This document shows positions 52,353-59,478 of a stretch of DNA of 64,000 nucleotides, piece by piece (within the stretch, counting starts at the first letter, position 1; the number at the start of each line of letters is the position of its first letter). Origin of the DNA: Saprospiraceae bacterium (GTDB lineage: Bacteria; Bacteroidota; Bacteroidia; Chitinophagales; Saprospiraceae). The notes under the pieces were generated by a model. The model had not been told where the DNA came from. It made no database searches and worked only from the letters and a program-made list of their open reading frames with translations. The position numbers were made by a program, and so were the translations under genes. The DNA lies in contig JAHCHX010000001.1 of NCBI GenBank assembly GCA_026129545.1, positions 3,441,001 through 3,505,000 on the forward strand. The letters are read 5' to 3'.

Positions 52353-53384
52353 TCACACTACTGGACGAACTGCGTTAAAGGCCCAAGAAAAAAGCGAATT
52401 AAATTTTGTCAGTTTTTTTGAGAATGATTTATCGATTTCTGGGTCGTACACTTTTCCTGATTTAACGACAGCGAAAGCCCAGCGGACGAGTTGGTGCATG
52501 ACAGCTACCTTGGCTACTTTGGGTGGTTTTCCGCTGGCTCTGAGTCGATCAAAAAGTTCTTTGGAACGCGGGTCATAACGTATTGCGGCGGTGGCTGCCA
52601 TATACAAGATGGCTCTGACCTGAGGCACAGCCGTTCGGTTAATGCCAAGTCTTCGTTTGACGGAAGTGCCCGAATGTGCTTCTACGGGCGCCAGACCTAA
52701 GAACTTGACTACCTGCTTATCGTTGTCAAAATGCTCAAAGCATTGAGTTGAAAGCGCCAGGGCATTTGCAGTTCCTTTCCCGATACCAGGAATGGTTTGC
52801 ATCAGTTCCTTGGCGTGCTCTTCCTGTGGGGTTGCGAATTGGCCCAATCGGGTGTTAATTGCTCCCTGCTGTTCCTCTATGGCCTCAATCAATTGTTGGT
52901 ACCCCTGGGTTAGGAGCGGGATGGCTACAGGCTCTTGTGCCAGCACATGGATTTGGTTTTCAAGCCAATGCTTTTGTTTTTCTAATGCCATCATTGCCTG
53001 CGCCAAACGTTTTCGCTCCAACTCCGCAGCCTTTAACGCAAGACTCTGGTCAGGGTTGAACAACTCGCCATATTGCCTGATGCAATGGGCATCCTGTTTG
53101 TCAGACTTTTGCAGTTTTCCGCTGGCAGACATAAAACCTTTTATTTTACTCGGGTTTACCTTGCTGAAGGCAAGGTTTCTTTCCGATAGAACGTATTCCA
53201 AATTCCGGGAGTAGACCCCCGTAGCCTCAAATACGCAGTGGTCGGTGGCACCAAGTTGGCTGGCCCAGGCGCTAATGGCTGAGACGTTGTTAGGCAGAAG
53301 GGTACTGGCTGGATACCCATTTTGAAGGAAAGACAAATCCAACCTCTTACTGCCTACATCAATGCCAATGTAATTTTCAACCAT
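52353..53384 (-). mobile_element. IS110 family transposase gene (insertion sequence)
   Basis: A 343-residue DEDD transposase, intact. The N-terminal RuvC-like domain has YIGIDVGSKRLDLSF (first Asp), CVFEATGVYSRNLEY (Glu) and DKQDAHCIRQYGE (Asp). The C-terminal Tnp domain has IPGIGKGTANALALS and a catalytic Ser in AHSGTSVKRRLG. The ATG at 53384 begins directly at the domain; one at 53408 adds eight residues. IS110 elements have no terminal inverted repeats or target duplications, so I cannot fix the ends. The non-coding stretch upstream (53409 to about 53740) is a fitting length for the bridge-RNA region. Confidence 0.92.
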
Positions 53385-53423
53385 AGTTTTGTCAGAAAGT
53401 TGGTTCAATTAAATTGTGTCATG

Positions 53424-53543
53424 TATACCTCGCGCCGCCAAGTTTTCAGCATCGTCTAGGGTAACGTTTACTAAACTTTTGAAGTTTAGTAAACGTGATC
53501 TCATCCTTCCAACCATGCTGAGAACTTGGCGGCGCGAGGTATA
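53424..53543. repeat. Dispersed repeat, fold-back copy F
   Basis: Both ends carry the same terminal sequence, TATACCTCGCGCCGCCAAGT and its complement, giving near-perfect arms of about 30 bases. Between them is a second exact palindrome, GTTTACTAAACTT with its complement. The terminal sequence is that of the GAGGTAT end of copies A-E. It sits 40 bases upstream of the IS110 transposase start. Confidence 0.85.
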
Positions 53544-53555
53544 TTTGGCCTATCG

Positions 53556-53700
53556 TTGTAGATGCAGGTTCTAAGACCTATTGAACTGTCCAGGCTCGCA
53601 TGACTTTGTAGCGGCGCAGGCGGCTATCGTCCAGTACGGTCTCTAAGACCACCATTATCTCGGCCTACCTGTTCCGCTTCAATTTTTTGATTCTTTTACA
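53556..53700 (-). ncRNA. Candidate IS110 bridge RNA region
   Basis: Read on the minus strand, this stretch precedes the transposase and contains two similar short hairpins, GGTCTTAGAGACC and AGGTCTTAGAACCT, plus a GC-rich central part (GATAGCCGCCTGCGCCGC). In IS110-group elements the non-coding end upstream of the transposase encodes a structured guide RNA. Position and structure fit, but I have not identified the donor and target loops, and the fold-back repeat F lies between it and the gene. The remaining bases of 53701-53967 show no gene. Confidence 0.4.
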
Positions 53701-53967
53701 TTCTGACAAAATTTTGTTTCACCCTAAAGACTTGGGCTAAGATACAACGTTATTTTTGTGCTGCAAAGACTCAAAATGCACAAATCATTGAGTATTTTGC
53801 TTTGCGTCTTTGTGACTTCGTGGCAAATTTGAAAATGCCCAATAGGGTGCTTAAACATTCACGTTCGACAAATTTTCTCTCTTTGTTTTGCGGCACTAAA
53901 CTTGAAGGGCTGTCGGCGCGTTATTTTTTGCCTTTCGTTCTTGTCCAAAATTGCCTGTCAAACTTGC

Positions 53968-53975
53968 TACTTTTG
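53968..53975 (+). promoter_or_regulatory. -7 box of sucA
   Basis: TACTTTTG matches TAnnTTTG and gives a leader of about 97 bases to the ATG at 54079. Another match, TATTTTTG, is at 53751-53758. No exact -33 box is seen for either. Confidence 0.45.
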
Positions 53976-54078
53976 CGGGCTAAACAAACAGGCTGTTCAA
54001 AGTGCACATGGCGGTTGACACAAATTGACTTGTCAACACAAGCCGCCTCGGAGCGCCTTCATCAACATATTTTTCGCA

Positions 54079-56829
54079 ATGACAGACCATTCTGCTGTTT
54101 TCAACGCGCACCCTCAATATATCGAATCCCTCTACCGCTCTTGGCAGCGCGACCCGGCCTCGGTGGAAGCCGACTGGCAAGCATTTTTCAAAGGTTTTGA
54201 TTTTGCCCTGACCTCGGCGAACGGCAGCCCCGCCACAACAGGCGACGGAACGCCATCGGGAGAAAATTTGCAAAAAGAATTCGCCGTGTTGGGCCTCATT
54301 CATGGCTACCGCGACCGGGGGCACACGCTTTCCACCACCAACCCCATCAAACCCCGCAAAGACCGCAAGCCCCGCCTCGACCTGGCCGACTACGGCCTTT
54401 CGGATGCCGACTTGGACGCTCGCTTTGCCGCAGGCCTGGAATTGGGCATGCCGAACGCTACCCTGCGCGACATCGTGACACGCCTGCGCCTGCTCTACTG
54501 CGGCAATATCGGTTTTGAATTCACGGAGGTGTTCGACAAGGAAAAAAGAGAGTGGTTGCGCAAGAAAATCGAACAGCGCGACCTTTCGCCCGACTATGGT
54601 TTTTCCATTGAAAAGAAAAAACGCATTTTGGAAAAAATCAACGGCGCGGTAGGCTTCGAGCAGTTTTTGGCCACCAAATTCGTGGGCCAAAAACGCTTTG
54701 GCCTCGAAGGCGGCGAATCGGCCATCGCCGTGCTCGATGCCATGATAAATCGCGCCGCAGAGACCGACACGCCCGTAGAGGAAGTCGTCATCGGCATGGC
54801 CCACCGGGGGCGTCTCAATGTGCTGTGCAACATAGTGGGCAAGACTTATGAGCAGATTTTCAGCGCCTTCGAGGACAAAAGCATACCCGACCTCAGCTTC
54901 GGCTCCGGCGATGTGAAGTATCACCAAGGATACTCCTCGCAAGTCAACGCCCTCAATGGCAAGAAGGTGTACGTCAAACTGTTGCCCAATCCCAGCCACC
55001 TCGAAGCGGTGGACCCCGTGGTGCAGGGCTTCAGCCGCGCCAAACTCGATATCCTTTACAGCGACGACTTCGACCGACTGCTGCCGATTTTGATACACGG
55101 CGACGCGGCGTTGGCAGGTCAGGGCATCGTCTATGAGGTGATTCAGATGATGAGCCTCGAAGGCTACAACACGGGCGGCACCGTGCATTTGGTCATCAAC
55201 AACCAAATCGGGTTCACCACGAGCTGGGAAGATGCCCGCTCTTCCACCTACTGCACGAGCGTGGCCAGCGTGGTGCAGGCCCCGGTGTTCCACGTCAACG
55301 GCGACGACCCGGAAGCCTGTGTGTTCGCCGCCGAACTCGCGGTGGAATATCGCCAAGCCTTCAACACCGATGTGTTCATTGATGTGGTATGCTATCGCCG
55401 CAACGGCCACAACGAAAGCGACGAGCCGCGCTTCACCCAGCCCGAAATGTGGAAAATCATCGAAAAACACGCCGACCCACGCACGGTCTACAACCAAAAA
55501 CTCATTGCCCGCGGTGACGTGGACGAAATGCTGGCCAAAGACATGGAGGCAAAATTCCGCGCCGACCTGCAAGCTCGCCTCGACAATGTGCGCCAAAAAC
55601 CACTACCCTACACCTACCAAGAGCCTGAATTGGCCTGGAAGGCGCTGAAAAAAACCTCCGACGACAGCGATTTTCAGGAAAGCCCCGACACTGGCATCCC
55701 GCGCAAGACGATTGACAAACTGCTCGACCACTTGCTCACCTTCCCCAAGGACTTCACCCCCATTTCACAAATCGCCAAACTGAACGAGGCGAAAAAACAA
55801 TTGGTCGCCACCGGCAAAATTGACTGGCAACTCGGCGAGTTGCTCGCCTACGGCAGCCTCTTGCTCGAAGGCCACGACGTGCGCATGAGCGGACAAGACG
55901 TGAAACGCGGCACCTTCAGCCACCGCCACGCCTGCATCATTGACGCCAACAACTACCGAGAAATCAACCGCTTGGACAACCTCGCCGACAAGCAGGGCAA
56001 ATTCCGCATCTTCAACTCGCTCCTCAGCGAATACGCCGTGCTCGGATTCGAATACGGCTACTCGCTCTCCACACCCGACGCGCTGGTGATTTGGGAGGCA
56101 CAGTTCGGCGACTTCGCCAACGGCGCCGGCACCATCATTGACCAATTCATCTTCGCGGGCGAAGCCAAATGGCAACGCATGAGCGGCATCACCCTCTTGC
56201 TCCCGCACGGCTACGAAGGCCAAGGCCCCGAACACTCCTCCGCCCGCCTCGACCGCTTCCTGCAAGGCAGCGCGGAGAACAACATCACGGTGGCCAACGT
56301 CACCTCGGCCTCCAACTTTTTCCACCTGCTGCGCCGACAGATGGTGCGCCCCTTCCGCAAACCTTTGGTGGTGATGTCACCCAAATCAACCCTCCGTGCG
56401 CCTTTCAACCTCGGCAACATCCAAGAGCTTGAGACTGGCAACCGCTTCCGCGAACTCATTGACGACGACAGCGCCAACCCCAAAAAAGTGAAGCGCCTGC
56501 TCGTCTGCACGGGCAAGGTCTATTACGATTTGGACAAGCGCCGCCAACAGGACAAACGCGACGACGTGGCCATCGTCCGCCTCGAACAAGTGTACCCGTT
56601 CCCGAAAAACCAGTTCGATGCCGTGCTGAAAAAATACAACAACGCCGAGCTCCACTGGGTGCAAGAAGAACCCTACAACATGGGCGCTTGGAGCTATCTG
56701 GCCATCAATCACGGGCACTACGGCTGGAAATGCACAAGCCGCCGCGCCGCCGCTTCGCCCGCCACGGGGTTCCCGAAAGTGCATGAGCAGGAGCAGATGG
56801 AGATAGTGGAAAGGGCGTTTGGGGGGTGA
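54079..56829 (+). CDS. sucA: 2-oxoglutarate dehydrogenase E1 component
   Basis: A 916-residue thiamine diphosphate enzyme of the TCA cycle. The N-terminal segment YIESLYRSWQRDPASVEADW is the part that docks E2 or is typical of this family. The active-site region has GMAHRGRLNVL near residue 255, HGDAALAGQGIVYEV near 340 and NNQIGFTT near 374; the C-terminal pyrimidine-binding half has EFGYSLSTPDALVIWEAQFG-like residues near 655-680. The ATG chosen starts at the domain; ATG 54025 would add 18 residues. The usual partner sucB is not downstream; an E2-type gene lies at 41259-42599. Confidence 0.95.
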   Translation: MTDHSAVFNAHPQYIESLYRSWQRDPASVEADWQAFFKGFDFALTSANGSPATTGDGTPSGENLQKEFAVLGLIHGYRDRGHTLSTTNPIKPRKDRKPRLDLADYGLSDADLDARFAAGLELGMPNATLRDIVTRLRLLYCGNIGFEFTEVFDKEKREWLRKKIEQRDLSPDYGFSIEKKKRILEKINGAVGFEQFLATKFVGQKRFGLEGGESAIAVLDAMINRAAETDTPVEEVVIGMAHRGRLNVLCNIVGKTYEQIFSAFEDKSIPDLSFGSGDVKYHQGYSSQVNALNGKKVYVKLLPNPSHLEAVDPVVQGFSRAKLDILYSDDFDRLLPILIHGDAALAGQGIVYEVIQMMSLEGYNTGGTVHLVINNQIGFTTSWEDARSSTYCTSVASVVQAPVFHVNGDDPEACVFAAELAVEYRQAFNTDVFIDVVCYRRNGHNESDEPRFTQPEMWKIIEKHADPRTVYNQKLIARGDVDEMLAKDMEAKFRADLQARLDNVRQKPLPYTYQEPELAWKALKKTSDDSDFQESPDTGIPRKTIDKLLDHLLTFPKDFTPISQIAKLNEAKKQLVATGKIDWQLGELLAYGSLLLEGHDVRMSGQDVKRGTFSHRHACIIDANNYREINRLDNLADKQGKFRIFNSLLSEYAVLGFEYGYSLSTPDALVIWEAQFGDFANGAGTIIDQFIFAGEAKWQRMSGITLLLPHGYEGQGPEHSSARLDRFLQGSAENNITVANVTSASNFFHLLRRQMVRPFRKPLVVMSPKSTLRAPFNLGNIQELETGNRFRELIDDDSANPKKVKRLLVCTGKVYYDLDKRRQQDKRDDVAIVRLEQVYPFPKNQFDAVLKKYNNAELHWVQEEPYNMGAWSYLAINHGHYGWKCTSRRAAASPATGFPKVHEQEQMEIVERAFGG

Positions 56830-56870
56830 GGGGCGTTCAGGTTATTGAGGTCATTATGGTCATTCCCATT

Positions 56871-57194
56871 GCCGTTGTTGGTGTCCCCGCCACTACTGTA
56901 CGGAATGTATGGGCGCTCTGCTTTTTTGTCATGTTGTAAACATCTGCCCGCTCTAAAACGAGCAAAACGCAGGGATTTTCCCTTCGTAACATGGACAGAT
57001 TTTTACAAAATGACAAACGTAGAGTACACAAAAAGCATCTTTTCCAACATTCCGTACACCTATGGTGTCCCCGCCAACAACAACAAGCGGCGGAGAGCAA
57101 TCGCAAAACTCGAAGCACACTGTCTTCGCTGCCCGACAGTAGACAACCATTGCCGTCCATTGCCGTTGTTGGCGTCCCCGCCAACAACAAGCGG
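56871..57194. repeat. Cluster of short GTTGTTGG hairpin repeats and a fold-back
   Basis: Three related units occur at 56871-56893, 57061-57090 and 57161-57194, the last being GTTGTTGGCG with CGCCAACAAC around TCC. Related hairpins are at 62701-62728 and 62792-62820. Between the first two, TGTACGGAATGT (56897-56908 region) is inverted as ACATTCCGTACA (57047-57058 region), suggesting a fold-back unit of about 160 bp. This fills the 56830-57207 gap; no gene is evident. Confidence 0.65.
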
Positions 57195-57207
57195 AAGGGC
57201 ATCTGCC

Positions 57208-58083
57208 CTACCCCCGCTTTCGCAAACCCATCAGCACCTCCCCAGCGTATGGCGAAAGGGCGCTCAGTTCTGTTTTGACTTGTGTGTCCCAGCGAACCAA
57301 GATGGCATCGGAGGTTTCGACGGAAAGCTCGGCATCCACGGCTGCCTGTTCCGCACGGAGCAGTTCCTGTTGGCGAGCGGTCAGGTCGCGGACTTGGCGC
57401 GTGAGCGCAGACAAGTTCGGGCCGAGGTCGGCCAAGGCAGCCTTGAGGCGGCGGGCATGGAGTTCGGCAAGGTCGAAGTGCAGTTGAGCGCGTCGCAGGG
57501 CGAGTGTGGTTTGGCTGGGAGCGGGAGGCAGGTAAGTGCTATCGCAATAAAAAATGGTCTCGGTGCGGATGATGGCCGTCTTGACAAAATCGCCGCCCAG
57601 CCGACAGGTGATTTCCGTGTGGAGCGGCGGCAAAGGCGCTTGAGGCAGTTGGTTGAGAGCGCCGCGCAAGTCCCCGGGCAGCAGGGTTCGAGCTGGGTGC
57701 CACCACATCCTGTTTTCCATGCCTTCCAACTGAGGCGCCGCGTATATGTCCCCTCTGATGACGTGGCAATTCGACTTCACGTTGTTCTGCTTGTGTTCCG
57801 TGATGACCAACAGGTTCCCGCCGATGCTCCGCGCTCGGTCGGCGGCATGGTTCAGCGCGTCCGGGTATCGGCAGTCGAGGCTGACACCGATGTCGCCCAC
57901 TTTTATTTTTGCCAAAAAACGCGCCGTGCGCAAGTCCACCGAAAGCGGATGTTCCACGATTCCGATGTAGAGGGTCGAATCCAAGCCCGTCTGCACATTG
58001 CGCGGCCGCAGCCGAACAGGAGGGTTGCAGGATGGCAGCAAATAAGCGGCGATGCAGATGGCGATGACAAAAAAACGGAGCAT
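57208..58083 (-). CDS. Putative lipoprotein with RcsF-like region
   Basis: A 291-residue protein from the ATG chosen. The N-terminus FFVIAICIAAYLLPSCNPP is a lipoprotein signal with lipobox LPSC. Residues about 50-125 (GDIGVSLDCRYPDALNHAA, then GGNLLVITEH and CHVIRGDIY) resemble the fold of RcsF and related small lipoproteins, where a dA..A...GaN pattern and a late Cys are conserved; this is inference. The C-terminal part (about 190-285) is a helical coiled coil. A long plus-strand open frame over the same bases lacks any such features. An upstream ATG at 58140 would bury the lipobox. Confidence 0.7.
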   Translation of the reverse strand: MLRFFVIAICIAAYLLPSCNPPVRLRPRNVQTGLDSTLYIGIVEHPLSVDLRTARFLAKIKVGDIGVSLDCRYPDALNHAADRARSIGGNLLVITEHKQNNVKSNCHVIRGDIYAAPQLEGMENRMWWHPARTLLPGDLRGALNQLPQAPLPPLHTEITCRLGGDFVKTAIIRTETIFYCDSTYLPPAPSQTTLALRRAQLHFDLAELHARRLKAALADLGPNLSALTRQVRDLTARQQELLRAEQAAVDAELSVETSDAILVRWDTQVKTELSALSPYAGEVLMGLRKRG

Positions 58084-58188
58084 AACAGTCGGCAGAAAAA
58101 TTTGGGCTAAAAGTACGACTGCGCTCGCGGATGCTTGCATTTGTGCGCAGATGTGGCATGGCTACTTTATGACTAACACATCCGTTTT

Positions 58189-58613
58189 GTTAAATTTTAC
58201 GTGAGTTCGGAGTTAAAACTCTTGAAAATCCGGGGACGGTGCCCTGAAACACATTCCGGGGCGCTGCCCCTCTATCAAACAATATCGAGCATCTCCTATC
58301 GATTTTTCGGGGCGCTGCACCAGTGGTCACAAAAACTCAAATGCCGCAAACGCTTGATCTCCATAAAGTCATTTTAGCACCTCAAAGAGGTGAAAAGTTG
58401 ATAAAGATCGGGAATCAGTCAGCTATTCTCGCTTTGTCGGACTCTGAGGTGTCATCCCGGAAGCATGGAGGGGTGACATCTCAAAAACAGGCCGAGGTGT
58501 CACCTTTTTCGTTCCTCAAAAGATGACACCTCTTGCAAACCGAGAGTGGCAGGGAATCAGTTAGCGAAGCGCCATCTGTTAGGTCAGATATCTTCGAGTT
58601 CACGTTAAATTTT
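58189..58613. mobile_element. Probable ~405-bp insertion with 10-bp flanking repeats
   Basis: GTTAAATTTT occurs at 58189-58198 and again at 58604-58613, and the enclosed ~405 bases begin ACGTGAGTTCGG and end CCGAA-like complement (TTCGAGTTCAC), an imperfect terminal inverted repeat. The equivalent place in the second riboswitch unit (62893) has one GTTAAATTTT and no insert. Inside are several GAGGTGTCA motifs in both directions. No protein-coding frame is convincing. Confidence 0.5.
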
Positions 58614-58707
58614 CTCTAAAATTTTGCTCTCCTCTTTTTTTGCTGAAAACCTTTTTCTCACCTTTATCCCAGTTCTTTTAAAAACAGTCTCGGCGAAAGT
58701 CGGGACA

Positions 58708-58825
58708 GACTTATCCAAAAAGGCAGAGGGACCGGCCCGTTGACGCCTTGGCTACCTGCTCACGTTTAGCGCAAACGTGATTAAGGCGCCAATTCCGTTT
58801 TTCCGAAAGGAAAAAGAGATAAGTC
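58708..58825 (+). promoter_or_regulatory. SAM-I (S-box) riboswitch, variant and without a downstream gene
   Basis: The outer stem is GACTTATC with GATAAGTC. The conserved core GAGGGACCGGCCC is followed by GGCTACC and AAGGCGCCAATTCC, where the class consensus has GGCAACC and AAGGTGCCAATTCC. The two changed bases are 58753 (A to T) and 58787 (T to C); by alignment to the Thermoanaerobacter SAM-I structure they equal A45 and U57, which contact the SAM adenine. The downstream terminator is intact, but the next bases hold a MITE and the 3' end of an opposing gene. Confidence 0.9.
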
Positions 58826-58861
58826 AGAAGGCAACAGCCAATTTCCCTGCGCAAGAAATTG

Positions 58862-58895
58862 TCCCTTCCGGCTTGCCGGAGGGGATTTTTGTTTT
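58862..58895 (+). terminator. Terminator of the left riboswitch unit
   Basis: CCCTTCCGGC and GCCGGAGGGG pair (one wobble) and are followed by ATTTTTGTTTTTA. Identical stem to that of the right unit. Confidence 0.88.
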
Positions 58896-59082
58896 TATTG
58901 CCTCGATTTTTGGATTTCTGCCATGTTTGGTGTTTTCACCAAATGCATCCACGCGAGGCGCCAAGCCAAATCCCCTCACGCTGCTCGCGCTTGGTGAGCA
59001 CACTAAGCGTAGCGGAAAACTTGGGCATATTATAGTTATATTTTTCGTAAAAACTTAAGTAGAAGGCGGAGGGGAGAGAGGC

Positions 59083-59308
59083 CAGGGCAAACGCATCAAA
59101 ATGGCACAAACCTCGGAGAGGTCAAATGTTGGTAGAAACGCCCCATTTTCGCGGTGTTTACGACCCCGACGGGGTCGAACGTTGGTGACCTGTTTGCTGC
59201 TATAGACATTTGACCTCTCCGAGGTCGTGATAATTATCACAAAAACACACCATTTCTACCCATGTCAAACCTCTTCGAGGTCGGTTGTATTTTGATGCGT
59301 TTGCCCTG
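59083..59308. mobile_element. 226-bp MITE, copy 2
   Basis: The terminal inverted repeats CAGGGCAAACGCATCAAAAT are exact over 20 bases. A 12-bp direct repeat, GGGGAGAGAGGC, flanks it at 59071-59082 and 59309-59320, an exact target duplication. It differs from copy 1 at five positions. It lies between the left riboswitch unit and the peptidase gene. The rest of 58896-59478 has no gene that I can support. Confidence 0.92.
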
Positions 59309-59478
59309 GGGGAGAGAGGCTTGCCTTTGAGTCTTATGCTCTTTCAAGGGAGATGAAATCAGCCTTCTACCTAAGTTTCTGCTATTTTTCTTCTATTTCA
59401 ATTGTGGAGAACGGCCAAGCATAAACAAGGTGTGCCTGTTTAGGGCACACGAACATTTATGCATTGTTGGAAATGTTT

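Larger units (their letters stand above)
58604..58895 (+). repeat. 292-bp duplicated leader unit, left copy
   Basis: This stretch aligns without indels to 62893-63184, offset 4,289; I count about 19 mismatches. It contains, in order, an AT-rich promoter region, a GAAA-loop hairpin (about 58684-58707), a SAM-I riboswitch and a terminator. After it, to 59082, no gene is evident. Confidence 0.9.

Noticed and set aside
56845..58110. 421-codon plus-strand open frame
   Set aside because: It is antisense to the lipoprotein gene at 57208-58083, which has a proper lipobox and domain; the plus-strand product has no recognisable feature.
58777..59058. 93-codon frame starting inside the left SAM-I riboswitch
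   Set aside because: Its first codons lie in the aptamer and terminator, the product is of low complexity, and the right unit has no matching gene.
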